From an uncultured Phycisphaerales bacterium (GTDB lineage: Bacteria > Planctomycetota > Phycisphaerae > Phycisphaerales > UBA1924): a stretch of DNA of 64,000 nt. This document shows positions 25,344 through 34,061 of this stretch, one piece after another. The translations under genes and the position numbers were made by a program. How positions within the stretch are numbered: position 1 is the first letter of the stretch; the number at the start of each line of letters is the position of its first letter. The stretch is from positions 17,203 to 81,202 of the forward strand of contig CALMPG010000187.1 of assembly GCA_937871915.1 (NCBI GenBank), in the 5' to 3' direction. The notes beneath the pieces are model-generated. The model did no database searches, had not been told where the DNA came from, and saw only the letters and a list, made by a program, of their open reading frames with translations.

Positions 25344-25439
25344 GCCCGCCGCAAAGATCCCCCGCCAACTTGCGTCGCCTTGCGAACCTCACCGAGAAAC
25401 CGACGGGCGCGAAACCGCCCCGCGTCGTGTCGGAATGAC

Positions 25440-26600
25440 ATGGCGATGACATGGACGGTCACATCCATCCTGGTCCTCGGAGCCGCCGCCGGCATCGGCT
25501 CGCTCTCGCTCCTCGCCGCCGTCGTGCTCTGCTCGGGCCGATGGCTCGTGCGCGAAAACCGCGTCGGGGCCACCGGCCAGCGATGCCCGTGCTGCGGCTA
25601 CTCCACCCAGGGCCTCGAGGACGCCCGCTGTCCCGAGTGCGGCCTGACGTTCCAGGCCTCGTGGGTCCGGGCCGTGCGCCGCCGCCGAATCGCTCTGACC
25701 GCGGTGGGGGGGGCCCTCGGTCTCGTGGCAATCGCATCCATTCCCCTCGCGGACGCCGCCCGCTTCGGCGCGGCCCACGCCGCGCCTTCCCTCGTCCTCG
25801 TCCACGTCCTGCGCCTGGCACCCGCCTGGCACGGGGCCATCACCAGGGAGTTGCAGGCCCGTTCCGACGCCGGGCAGCTCAGCGCCTCCACCAGCGCGGC
25901 CCTGGCGCGGGCGTGCGCGGACCTGGTGCGCACCCAGAGAGATCCCGCGGCGCGCCGCGCCGCCGCGTGGCTCCTCGCACGCGTGGCCGTCCATGCCCAG
26001 GCCGACGCCCTGAGGATGATGGTCGAGGATCGAGACGCGGCCGTGCGGGCCGACGGCGTCGAGGCCATGCGCCTGTCGGGCGCGGCGTCGGGTGCGGGCG
26101 CATCGGAACGACTCAACCGCCTCGTCGTGGAGGACGCCAGCGCCATCGTCCGCAAACGCGCCATCGACGCCATGCGGTACCTCGGCGACGACAGCCCACG
26201 GGCCCGCTCCACCATGCTCCTCGCCCTCGAAGACCCGATCGACGGCGTGCGCGAGCGGGCCCTGCTGGCCCTGAGCGAGTCCCGCTCGCCCTCGGCCGAC
26301 GCGGTCCGGGCCGTGAACGCCATGACCGGCGATGTCAGCGAGGACGTGCGCCAGGCCGCGGCCCTCACCCTGGGCCGAATGGCGGCGTGCCAACCCGACG
26401 CCATCGACGCCCTGTCGAACTCGCTCAACGACACCTCGCCCCTGGTCCGGGCCTGCGCCGCCATCGCCCTCGGCGAGGTCGGGCGAGGCGGCACGTGCCC
26501 CGCGTGGGTCCTGCCGCGCCTGCTCGGCGCTGCGCTGAGCGACGAGGACGAGTCCGTGCGGCACATCGCCCTCAGCGCGATCCGCGGGATGAGGGGCTGA
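25440..26600 (+). CDS. membrane protein with zinc ribbon and HEAT-like repeats
   Basis: A 386-residue protein. An N-terminal transmembrane segment (about 7-30) precedes a ribbon QRCPCCGYSTQGLEDARCPECGLTF near 43-67, the same CPxC-GL-CPEC ribbon seen at 18093-18557. A second hydrophobic segment lies near 80-100. The rest (about 170-386) is a run of about six HEAT-type helical repeats (AVRADGVEAMRLSG, IVRKRAIDAMRYLGD, GVRERALLALSES, DVRQAAALTLGRMA, LVRACAAIALGEVG, SVRHIALSAIRGM). Such solenoids bind partner proteins. The ATG at 25440 is chosen since the upstream frame is Arg-rich noise. Function unknown. Confidence 0.78.
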   Translation: MAMTWTVTSILVLGAAAGIGSLSLLAAVVLCSGRWLVRENRVGATGQRCPCCGYSTQGLEDARCPECGLTFQASWVRAVRRRRIALTAVGGALGLVAIASIPLADAARFGAAHAAPSLVLVHVLRLAPAWHGAITRELQARSDAGQLSASTSAALARACADLVRTQRDPAARRAAAWLLARVAVHAQADALRMMVEDRDAAVRADGVEAMRLSGAASGAGASERLNRLVVEDASAIVRKRAIDAMRYLGDDSPRARSTMLLALEDPIDGVRERALLALSESRSPSADAVRAVNAMTGDVSEDVRQAAALTLGRMAACQPDAIDALSNSLNDTSPLVRACAAIALGEVGRGGTCPAWVLPRLLGAALSDEDESVRHIALSAIRGMRG

Positions 26601-26657
26601 GGCACGGGCTACCAAGAGCGTCACAGGCCGGCGCGCCGGGGGTCCCTAAACTTCTGT

Positions 26658-28127
26658 GTGCCCCAAGACGCCGATGTGCACCACGAGCAACCCCGCGAAG
26701 GGGTCGTCGCGAAGCCGGATGCGCTCCCCGAGTGGGGGGGCGAGACCCGGACCGATCGCCTCGCGCGCCTGCTCCGCAAGGCCCGCGCCCTCGCCGACGC
26801 CCCGGGCGTCTACCTGATGAAGGACCACAAGGGCGTCGTGCTCTACGTCGGCAAGGCCTCGCGTCTCCCCGATCGTGTGTCGAGCTACTTCGTTCCGAGC
26901 GCCGACCTCGGCCCCAAGAAGGCCCCCATGCTCGACCTCGTCCACGACTTCGAGCACCTCGAGTGCGAGGGCGAGTGGGAGGCCCTCCTCACCGAGGCCC
27001 GCCTGATCAAGGACATCCGCCCCCGCTTCAACGCCCGCCTCACCGACGACAAGACCTTCCCGTACCTCGTCGTCACCATGCGCGAGGACTTCCCGCGCGT
27101 CATGATCACCCGCGACCTGACCGACCCGCTCGTGAAGGGCGCGAGGGTCTTCGGCCCCTTCACCTCTCCCGGCTCGCTCCGCGAGGCCATGACCCTCCTC
27201 CAGCGCGTCTTCAAGTTCCGGACCTGCAGCCTCGACATCGTCGAGGGCGACCCCAAGAACCGCTACTTCCGACCCTGCATCCTCCACAGCATCGGCCAGT
27301 GCACCGCCCCCTGCGCCGACAAGATCGCCCGCGAGCCCTACTTCCTCGACGCCCAGCGATTCGTCAAGTTCATCGAGAGCAAGCGCAGCGTCATGCTCCG
27401 CGAGATGCGCGCCGAGATGGACTCCGCCGCCGCCGCCATGGAGTACGAGAAGGCCGCCGCCCTCCGCGACCAGATCCGCGCCGTCGAGCGCCTCGACGAG
27501 CGGGCCAAGGGGGGCACACGCCCGGGGCGCGACGGCGACACCAGCTGGCAGCCCGAGGCCGAGATGGCCCTCGTCGAGCCCCGCAAGGCCCTCGAGAGCC
27601 TCCGCAAGACCCTCGCCCTCGACGCCCCCATCCGCTGCATCGAGGCCATCGACATCGCCCACCTCCAGGGCGGCGAGACCGTCGGCAGCAAGGTCTGCTT
27701 CGTCGATGGCCGCCCCCTCAAGAACGAGTACCGCCGCTATCGCATCAAGGCGGCCGGGGTCAACGACGCGGCGTCCCCGTCCATCAACGACGACTACGCC
27801 TCCATCCGCGAGGTCGTCGGCCGTCGCTACCGCGAGGCCGGCGAGGGCCACGAGCTCTACCCGGACGTCATCGTCATCGACGGCGGCCTCGGCCAGCTGC
27901 ACGCCGCCATGGAAGCCCTCGCCCTCATGGACGCCAAGCCCCCCATGGTCATCTCGCTGGCCAAGAAGGAAGAGATCATCTACGTGCAGCAGCGGGCCGA
28001 GCCCATCCGCCTCGGGCGCGAGAACCTCGGCCTCCGCCTCGTCCAGGCCATCCGCGACGAGGCCCACCGCTTCGCCCAGCACTACCACCACGTGCTGAGA
28101 AGGAAGAAGACGCTGGAGGAGGACTGA
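26658..28127 (+). CDS. uvrC: excinuclease ABC subunit C lacking the C-terminal HhH domain
   Basis: Makes the dual incision in nucleotide excision repair. Residues about 48-125 are the GIY-YIG nuclease (GVYLMKDHKGVVLYVGKA); 265-300 hold the UVR motif (AAMEYEKAAALRDQIRAVERL); 330-489 hold the RNase H-like nuclease with Asp in EAIDIAHLQGGETVGSK, Asp in PDVIVIDGGLGQL and His in RDEAHRFAQHYHHVLRRKK. The gene then stops, so the tandem helix-hairpin-helix DNA-binding domain (about 60-70 residues) is absent; at 489 it is about 110 shorter than E. coli UvrC. The start is GTG at 26658; no Shine-Dalgarno stands out. All catalytic residues I can check are present. Confidence 0.92.
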   Translation: MPQDADVHHEQPREGVVAKPDALPEWGGETRTDRLARLLRKARALADAPGVYLMKDHKGVVLYVGKASRLPDRVSSYFVPSADLGPKKAPMLDLVHDFEHLECEGEWEALLTEARLIKDIRPRFNARLTDDKTFPYLVVTMREDFPRVMITRDLTDPLVKGARVFGPFTSPGSLREAMTLLQRVFKFRTCSLDIVEGDPKNRYFRPCILHSIGQCTAPCADKIAREPYFLDAQRFVKFIESKRSVMLREMRAEMDSAAAAMEYEKAAALRDQIRAVERLDERAKGGTRPGRDGDTSWQPEAEMALVEPRKALESLRKTLALDAPIRCIEAIDIAHLQGGETVGSKVCFVDGRPLKNEYRRYRIKAAGVNDAASPSINDDYASIREVVGRRYREAGEGHELYPDVIVIDGGLGQLHAAMEALALMDAKPPMVISLAKKEEIIYVQQRAEPIRLGRENLGLRLVQAIRDEAHRFAQHYHHVLRRKKTLEED

Positions 28128-28222
28128 GGCGGAACCGGCGAGGCGTGCGCCCATGGACGCCACGCGAGACGCGCCTCGCCACGCAGGCCCGAGTGCCGAG
28201 CGCGGGCCCATCGCCCGCCGCC

Positions 28223-29749
28223 TCAGGAACACCCCGCAAACCACGCGTTGAGAAAGTCGAAAATGTCCTGCACCCCGAGCGTGCCGGAGTAGTCAAAGTC
28301 CGCGTCGATGCTCCCCGCGAGCCACGCGTTCAGAAAGCCGAAAATATCGGCGACCCCAAGCTCGTGGTTGCCGTCGTAGTCGCCCGGACAGAGCGCCAGA
28401 TCGATGGCGCGGATCGTGGCGTCGGCCCAGGTCTGGAAGCCAAGGGGGGAGAGGTGATACGGATCGCCGTTGAGCAGGAAGCCGCGAACGGCGAACTCCT
28501 GAGGGGTGGACAGCATGTTCCCCGCAACGGTGAACACCTGCGGATCGCTCCCCGCGATCGCCCTCCACCCCTGCTCGTAGCCGAGCTGTGGCAGGCCCGT
28601 ATCCGCGCGTGGGTGGTAGGGACCAAGGAGGAAGAACAGGTTCGCCGGATCGCGCCCGGACTCAACCCAACGGGCCCGGAGCCAGCTGATGATGCCGCGC
28701 GTGTTGTCCTCCTGCCCCGCGGACGAACTCGAGGGCAGCCCGGAGATCGGGCCGAGCGATGGCCGGCTGTCGGCGGCGTCGTTCCCCCCGTGCATGACGT
28801 GCACCAGCAGCACCGCCTCCGCGTCTTGCAGGCGCGTGGCCTGGCGCATCCACTCGTGCATGGCGGTGACGTTGCGATCCGATTCGTAGAACGTCTGCAG
28901 CACCCCGCGGGCCGACTGCGAGCCCGCGGCCCACATGGGCGAGTACGCGACGCCGGTGGCCCGGTCCACGCGCTCGACTCGGTGATAGACCGGAAGCAGC
29001 GGGCCGACGCTCGAACGCTGGTTCTGCGCATCGCCGGGAACAATGAAGATGCCGTCGGGCGAGCGCGTGCCCGCCGGGATGTCGAACTCCAGGTCCCGCA
29101 TGCCCGGCGTTGCCGCCGGCGCTGCCTGATATCCAAAGAAGTTGACGTACGGGTTGTTGGGAAACGGCGACCGGATCGATATCGCGTACGAGCCCCCCGG
29201 AAGCGAGTAGTCCGACAGGTGGTACCGAAGGTGCGATTCGATGCCGATGGGATGGGTCGGCCGCAGCACAAGCCCCGCGTTGTACGTGAACCCCGTCTCG
29301 ACGCCCCCCGGCAGAAACGCGTAGCCGGTGGGGAAACTCAGCGAGGTGAAGAAATACTGCTCGGCCGCCGCCGGCGCGCCCGCCTGCAGAAACGGCCCGA
29401 ACTGGAACGTCGCGCTCGAGAGCACCTCCGGCGTCCACACCCCCTGGCCCGAGAAGGGATCGACCCGCGAGGCGTACATCCCGAACCTCGCGGCAAACGC
29501 CCGCCCCATCGCGTCCTCGTGGCCGGTGGACGCCGACAGACGCGTGTTGCTGTCGCCGATGATCGCGATGTCCACCCGCCGCGTCGTCGCCAGGCGCACG
29601 AACCTCGCCGCGGCGTCCACCCCCGTGACGGCGAAGCGGTTGGGGTTGGCGATGGTGGGAGGGACCGGGCTTCCCAGCGGCTGCGCGTCGGCCAGCGCCG
29701 CGGGAACGCCCGCGGCCAGCACGCAAAGGACTCGGAGTGCGGTGTTCAT
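28223..29749 (-). CDS. secreted SGNH/GDSL-type hydrolase with dockerin-like tail
   Basis: A 508-residue exported protein. Residues 1-22 are a signal peptide. SGNH block I is IIGDSNTRLSA near 62, with the catalytic Ser; block V is DPYHLSPLGFQTWA near 436, giving the Asp and His of the triad. The family contains esterases, lipases and polysaccharide deacetylases, so the substrate is not defined. The tail (460-508) has two half-repeats, CPGDYDGNHELGVADIFGFL and DFDYSGTLGVQDIFDFL, ending NAWFAGCS: the GC-type dockerin terminus. It is 140 bases downstream of the DAHP synthase gene but likely separately transcribed, since a hairpin lies between. Confidence 0.85.
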   Translation of the reverse strand: MNTALRVLCVLAAGVPAALADAQPLGSPVPPTIANPNRFAVTGVDAAARFVRLATTRRVDIAIIGDSNTRLSASTGHEDAMGRAFAARFGMYASRVDPFSGQGVWTPEVLSSATFQFGPFLQAGAPAAAEQYFFTSLSFPTGYAFLPGGVETGFTYNAGLVLRPTHPIGIESHLRYHLSDYSLPGGSYAISIRSPFPNNPYVNFFGYQAAPAATPGMRDLEFDIPAGTRSPDGIFIVPGDAQNQRSSVGPLLPVYHRVERVDRATGVAYSPMWAAGSQSARGVLQTFYESDRNVTAMHEWMRQATRLQDAEAVLLVHVMHGGNDAADSRPSLGPISGLPSSSSAGQEDNTRGIISWLRARWVESGRDPANLFFLLGPYHPRADTGLPQLGYEQGWRAIAGSDPQVFTVAGNMLSTPQEFAVRGFLLNGDPYHLSPLGFQTWADATIRAIDLALCPGDYDGNHELGVADIFGFLNAWLAGSIDADFDYSGTLGVQDIFDFLNAWFAGCS

Positions 29750-29812
29750 GCGGGGGCGTCAGGGATGCGATTGTGCCATGTCTAGTTTCGCACGCGAAGG
29801 CCTCGCGTGCCA

Positions 29813-29843
29813 CGAAAAACCGTTCGCTCGGGGGAATCGGACC
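29813..29843 (-). terminator. terminator-like hairpin after the DAHP synthase gene
   Basis: On the minus strand a TCGGGG/CCCCGA stem with an 8-base loop is followed within 10 bases by TTTTT. Immediately beyond lies a second, longer hairpin (29790-29797 with 29803-29810, GCACGCGA arms). Together they separate the DAHP synthase gene from the secreted hydrolase gene. The loop sequence looks like a tRNA T arm but no tRNA fits. Confidence 0.55.
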
Positions 29844-29889
29844 CCGACCCGGCCGACGGAACATGGAGAGTGTGTGCCGTTTGAGAGGT

Positions 29890-31320
29890 CTACCGATCGC
29901 CGTGACGGCCGCCGTTGCGCTGCATCCGACGGGCCAGAAGAAACGCCAGCTCCAGACTCTGCTCGTAGTTCAACCGCGGATCGCACGGCGACTGGTAGTT
30001 GCGGGCCAGGTCCGCCTCGCTCAGGCCGCGGGCCCCCCCCAGACACTCGGTCACATCCTCGCCGGTGAGCTCGAAGTGCACCCCGCCCAGCCGCGAACCG
30101 CAGGCCTGATGGACGTCCCACGAGGCCTCCAGTTCCTCGGTAATCTCCGCAAACGACCGGGTCTTGGTCCCATTGGCCGTCGTCGTCGAGTTTCCATGCA
30201 TCGGATCGCACGACCACAGCACCGGCCCGGCCTCCGGGCTGTCCCGCACCGCCCCGATCACCCCGGGGAGTTTCGCGCGGGTGTGCTTCGCGCCCAGCCG
30301 CACGATCAGGACGATCTTCCCCGCCTCACGCTCGGGATTGAGCACGCGCAGCAGCGAGACGATGTCCTCCGGTGCCGTTGTCGGCCCGATCTTCACGCCG
30401 ATCGGATTCCGGATGCCCCGGAAATACTCCACGTGCGCCCCGTCGATCGACCGCGTCCGCTCCCCAAGCCACGGCAGGTGCGTGGCAAGGTTGTAGCACC
30501 CGTCGCGGCGCGGCACAGTCCGCGTGTGCGCCGACTCATACAGCAGGTTCAGCCCCTCGTGGCTCGTGAAGAACTCCACGCTGTGGAGCTGCTCCACCGT
30601 GCGCTCGCCGATCGCCTCCATGAACCGCAGCCCCTCGGCGAGACGCTCGGTCATCCGCTGGTACTCGTCCCGCAGATCGCCCGGCAGCCCCGCGTGGGCC
30701 ATGAAGCCCAGGTCCCAATACTCCGGATGGTGGATGTCGGCAAAGCCCCCGTCGAGCAGGGCGCGGATGAAGTTCAGCGTCATCGCCGCGTGCGCGTGCC
30801 CCGCGAGCATGTGTGTCGGGTCCGGCCGGCGCGCCTCGGGTGTGAACTCCGGACGGTTCACCAGGTCGCCGTAGTACGACGGGAGCGTGACGGGAACGCC
30901 GTCGATCGTCCGTGTCTCGGTCGTGCTCGAGCGCGGCTTGGCATACTGCCCCGCAAACCGCCCCACACGGATCACCGGTTTCTTCCCCGCGTACACCAGC
31001 ACCACCGACATCTGCAAGAGGATCTTCAGCTTGCTCGCGATCGACTCGGCGCGGCAGTCGCCCACCTGCTCGGCGCAGTCCCCCCCTTGCAACAAAAACC
31101 GCTTCCCCTGCTGCGCCTCGGCGATCTGCGCCTTGAGCCGCTCGATCTCCCAACTCGTCACCAGCGGCGGCAGCGTGCGAAGCCGGGCATACGCCGCGTC
31201 CACCGCCGCGCGATCGGGATAGACGATCTGCTGGGCGTGGAGTTTGGAACGCCAGGAATCGGGTGCCCAGTTGGGGGGGGCTGCCGGGGCTGCATGCGTA
31301 TTGGAATGAGGCGCGGGCAT
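29890..31320 (-). CDS. class II 3-deoxy-7-phosphoheptulonate (DAHP) synthase
   Basis: Condenses phosphoenolpyruvate and erythrose 4-phosphate, the first step of the shikimate pathway. It is the class II (plant/actinobacterial) type: WRSKLHAQQIVYPD near 20, LLQGGDCAE near 76 with the metal-binding Cys, KPVIRVGRFAGQYAKPRS near 113, LWSCDPMHGNSTTT near 375 and GVHFELTGEDVTECLGG near 418. Length 476 matches class II enzymes (about 450-475). A divalent metal and aromatic feedback control are usual for the family. The neighbours are unrelated: a basic protein is divergent upstream. Confidence 0.95.
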   Translation of the reverse strand: MPAPHSNTHAAPAAPPNWAPDSWRSKLHAQQIVYPDRAAVDAAYARLRTLPPLVTSWEIERLKAQIAEAQQGKRFLLQGGDCAEQVGDCRAESIASKLKILLQMSVVLVYAGKKPVIRVGRFAGQYAKPRSSTTETRTIDGVPVTLPSYYGDLVNRPEFTPEARRPDPTHMLAGHAHAAMTLNFIRALLDGGFADIHHPEYWDLGFMAHAGLPGDLRDEYQRMTERLAEGLRFMEAIGERTVEQLHSVEFFTSHEGLNLLYESAHTRTVPRRDGCYNLATHLPWLGERTRSIDGAHVEYFRGIRNPIGVKIGPTTAPEDIVSLLRVLNPEREAGKIVLIVRLGAKHTRAKLPGVIGAVRDSPEAGPVLWSCDPMHGNSTTTANGTKTRSFAEITEELEASWDVHQACGSRLGGVHFELTGEDVTECLGGARGLSEADLARNYQSPCDPRLNYEQSLELAFLLARRMQRNGGRHGDR

Positions 31321-31581
31321 GGGATATTGGGCTCGGAGAGTGGCAAAGCGTATTCGGCGGGAGGAACTTCATCGTCGCTCGCAGGGACTTTCGTCAGGCA
31401 AATCGCATATACCGCTTATGACGGGACGCGACGCGGTCGATGGCCACAGATCGGCACGGGCTTTCCAGCACGCACCGATCGCCGGAACTCGCTCGCGGGG
31501 GCGAAACCGGCGGGAGAAGAGGCCGCAACGTGCGGCGTGAGACTCAATGCACCGCCCGCACGACACGAAGGAATCGCAGCC

Positions 31582-31827
31582 ATGATGACTCGCACGATGA
31601 AGAACAAGAAGCGGATGATGACCAAGAAGTCCAAGATGACGAAGAACAAGAAGCGCACCACGACCGGCAAGAAGCGCATGACCGCCCGCACCTCCGGCAT
31701 GAAGCGCACCACCGCCCGCAAGACCGCCCGCAAGACCATGAACAAGTCCAAGCGCATGTCCGCCAAGGGCACGGTCAAGAACTACTCGTTCTCGGCCTAC
31801 CGCACCTCGAAGCGCAAGGCGGCCTGA
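31582..31827 (+). CDS. tiny extremely basic protein (Lys/Arg/Met/Thr-rich, no acidic residue)
   Basis: An 81-residue protein with 31 Lys/Arg and no Asp or Glu at all, and unusually many Met. KNKKR, TKKSK and TARKTARKT motifs look like a bacterial histone H1-like or DNA-compaction protein, but I do not recognise the family. The last 20 residues (VKNYSFSAYRTSKRKAA) are less repetitive and may be the structured part. AAGGAA lies 8 bases before the ATG at 31582. It could also act on RNA. It is shared in position with the DAHP synthase promoter region (divergent). Confidence 0.65.
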   Translation: MMTRTMKNKKRMMTKKSKMTKNKKRTTTGKKRMTARTSGMKRTTARKTARKTMNKSKRMSAKGTVKNYSFSAYRTSKRKAA

Positions 31828-31868
31828 GAACGTTCCGGCCCTCCTTCTGACCGGATGGCGAGACGAGA

Positions 31869-33098
31869 TCAACCACAAGCCGGGCCGCGTGCGAGAGCGC
31901 GGCCCGGCTTGTGCCTTTGCCACGCCTCGGCGTGCAGCCGCAGAAAGCGCCCCACGCTCGCCCGAATGGTCATCGGCGCAAGCCGCGCTCGCGCGGCCGC
32001 CCCCATGGCTGTTCGCTCGCCCGAACCGGTGATGAGCCGGACCAACCCCTCGATCCACCCATCGTCGCAAGCGGTCGAGAGCACCAGGCCGGTGCGATCG
32101 TGCTCAACGATGGTGCCCGGCCCTCCCAGGTCGGAGACAATGGCCGCCAGCCCGGAGGCCTGGGCCTCCATCACGGCCTGCCCCAGCGTGTCCGTCGTGG
32201 ACGGAAACACGAACATGTCGCTCGACGCGTACAAGGTCGCGAGCTCGCCGCCATGCCGAAAGCCCGCGAAGCAGGCATCGTGCCCTGCGAGCGTTTGCCG
32301 CATGGCCGACAGGTGGGGGCCGCCGCCGACAACGACCAGTTGTGCGTCATGGCCGCGCCGCACACACTCGCCCCGAACCCGCGCCCAGAGCCGGGCCAGC
32401 ATCGGCAGGTTCTTCTCCACGCTCACGCGACCGACGTAGAGCACCTTGATCGAGTTCCCTCTCACACCCCCGACCGACCCCCAGATCGTGCCGCCCGCAT
32501 CGCGATGCCGTGGATGAAACCCATCGGCATCGACGCCCGGCGGAAGACAGGCGATGCGCGAACCGGCAATGCCCGCCCGCCGAAGGCTCGGCACCGACGC
32601 CGGCGAGCGTGCGATCACCAGATCAAACGGTGCATAGAACCACCGCAGCACCCCCTCGCCCAGGCGCGTCAGCACCGGATCATCCAGCAGCCGTTCGATG
32701 TACGCGGGAAAGTCGGTGTGGAACGTCCCCACCAGCGGCAGGCCGCGCCGAAGTGCGTACCGGCGGCCGATCAGCCCCACCGGCCCCGGCGTTGAAACAT
32801 GGACAACGTCGGGCGCAATCGCATCGGCCAGCCGCTCGAGGGCCCCGGGCCGGGGGATCGCCAGATCAATCGCCGCGTACCCCGGCAACGGTCGTGCATA
32901 GAGCGGCGGAGAGATGTGGACGTTGGGGCGCGCCGGCGACCCGAGGCGCGTGCAGGCCAGCACATGCAGACGCTCGGGCGCGTGCGCTGCCAGGGCGTTG
33001 ACGAATCGCGATACGCCGTTGACGTCGGCGATGGTGTCGGTGAACAGCGCGACGCGGGGCGTCGGCGATGCGGCAACCCCGCCGCCTCGCCGGTCCAT
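31869..33098 (-). CDS. glycosyltransferase, GT4-like
   Basis: A 409-residue GT-B fold enzyme that transfers a sugar from a nucleotide donor. It has an N-terminal acceptor domain (VALFTDTIADVNGVSRFV, TPGPVGLIGRRYALRRGLPLVGTFHTDFPAYIE) and a C-terminal donor domain (VLYVGRVSVEKNLPMLARLW near 232; MFVFPSTTDTLGQAVMEAQASGLA near 320, with the E-x7-E element). It resembles phosphatidylinositol mannosyltransferase/digalactosyldiacylglycerol-type members. The ATG at 33098 is preceded by GGAAGGG; the frame continues to 33410 with GTG alternatives. The C-terminal codons overlap a strong hairpin (31875-31912). Confidence 0.85.
   Translation of the reverse strand: MDRRGGGVAASPTPRVALFTDTIADVNGVSRFVNALAAHAPERLHVLACTRLGSPARPNVHISPPLYARPLPGYAAIDLAIPRPGALERLADAIAPDVVHVSTPGPVGLIGRRYALRRGLPLVGTFHTDFPAYIERLLDDPVLTRLGEGVLRWFYAPFDLVIARSPASVPSLRRAGIAGSRIACLPPGVDADGFHPRHRDAGGTIWGSVGGVRGNSIKVLYVGRVSVEKNLPMLARLWARVRGECVRRGHDAQLVVVGGGPHLSAMRQTLAGHDACFAGFRHGGELATLYASSDMFVFPSTTDTLGQAVMEAQASGLAAIVSDLGGPGTIVEHDRTGLVLSTACDDGWIEGLVRLITGSGERTAMGAAARARLAPMTIRASVGRFLRLHAEAWQRHKPGRALARGPACG
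31875..31912. terminator. perfect 15-bp hairpin at the end of the basic gene and glycosyltransferase gene
   Basis: Arms 31875-31889 and 31898-31912 are perfectly complementary, with an 8-base loop. It lies 48 bases after the basic protein's stop and inside the last codons of the convergent glycosyltransferase gene. The T tails are weak on both strands (GTGCCTTT on plus), so it may be a bidirectional terminator helped by Rho. Confidence 0.55.
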
Positions 33099-33461
33099 CC
33101 AGCCCTTCCGCGTGGGCGCGTGCCCAGGTGGTGGTTCGAGCACAAGCACGCCCGAAGCATAAACGAAAGCTCCCCGGCCGGGGAGGCAATCCGGCCGGGG
33201 GCTTTCAGATACACCGACCCACCTTGGCGCGCCGCACGCGGCGACAAGCCGCGACGGCCACGCCACACCCAATGTGCAATTCCTGCGCGTCCCTGGCGAG
33301 CGCCCGTCGCCGCCGCGCTGTGAAAAGAGGCCGACCTTGCGGCCCTGACCGTTCGGCCGCGCGCCGCCACGCCTCAAGCCCCGGTTGTATCGGACTCCGC
33401 TCAAAGCCAAACCCCGCGCCCAGGGCCCATCGGCGCCCCCACACCGCTAAACTCCCGACCC
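33099..33461. other. 363-base gap between the glycosyltransferase and coaD genes
   Basis: This divergent gap holds a 16-base perfect palindrome (CTCCCCGGCCGGGGAG, 33170-33185) followed on plus by another CCGGCCGGGG (33193-33202). On the minus strand the palindrome is followed by CTTTCGTTT, so it may act as an attenuator before the glycosyltransferase. No convincing promoter boxes or gene were found. Confidence 0.4.
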
Positions 33462-34058
33462 ATGAGCCCCTCCAAGGGACATTCCCGAGCCAGACGCACG
33501 CCCCACCTGGCCATGTTCCCCGGCTCGTTCGATCCCGTCACCTACGGCCACCTCGACGTGATCCGGCGCGGCCGGCGGCTCTTCGACGGCCTCGTCGTCG
33601 CCGTGGGCCGCCACCCCGGCAAGGACCCCCTCTTCAGCCCCGAGGAGAGGGTGGAAATGCTCGAGGCCCTCGTGCAAAGAATCGTCCGCGATGAACCCGG
33701 CGAGGCCGAGGTCCGCGTCGAGTCCTTCGCCGGCCTCACCGTGGACTTCGCCCGCGAGATGGGCGCCACCGTCCTCCTGCGCGGCATCCGCAACCTCTCC
33801 GACCTGCAGAGCGAGGTGCAGCAGGCCCTGACGAACCGCCAGGTCGCGGGCCTGGAAACCGCGTTCATCGTCGCCGGCCAGGACTTCGCCTACACCTCCA
33901 GCTCGCTCATCAAGCAGGTCACGGCCATGGCCGAGGACCCAAGTGCACTCAAGACGATGGTCCCGCCGGAGGTCGTCAAGCGCCTGAAGCAAAAGAAGAA
34001 AGAGGGCCACCCGGCCCTGGCCCGCCTTCTCAACGGCGACGCCGGGCGGGAGGCATAG
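33462..34058 (+). CDS. coaD: pantetheine-phosphate adenylyltransferase
   Basis: Transfers AMP from ATP to 4'-phosphopantetheine, making dephospho-CoA. It has the nucleotidyl-transferase motif [14 protein letters not shown] near 20, [41 protein letters not shown] near 107 and [10 protein letters not shown] near 146, a form of the ISSTxxR region. The N-terminal 15 residues are basic and non-conserved; the Met at about residue 18 would give the usual start, so the true start may be 33513. Length 198 (usual about 160). The next gene starts 4 bases later, so the two are likely one operon. Confidence 0.95.
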   Translation: MSPSKGHSRARRTPHLAMFPGSFDPVTYGHLDVIRRGRRLFDGLVVAVGRHPGKDPLFSPEERVEMLEALVQRIVRDEPGEAEVRVESFAGLTVDFAREMGATVLLRGIRNLSDLQSEVQQALTNRQVAGLETAFIVAGQDFAYTSSSLIKQVTAMAEDPSALKTMVPPEVVKRLKQKKKEGHPALARLLNGDAGREA

Positions 34059-34061
34059 GCG

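Noticed and set aside
25451..29785. 1444-codon plus-strand frame across the HEAT and uvrC genes
   Set aside because: Low-complexity Arg/Pro/His composition; runs out of frame over two well-supported genes.
29820..29890. tRNA-like T arm on the minus strand after the DAHP synthase gene
   Set aside because: Only the T stem and loop resemble a tRNA (and with CC instead of TTC); no acceptor, D or anticodon arm pairs up.
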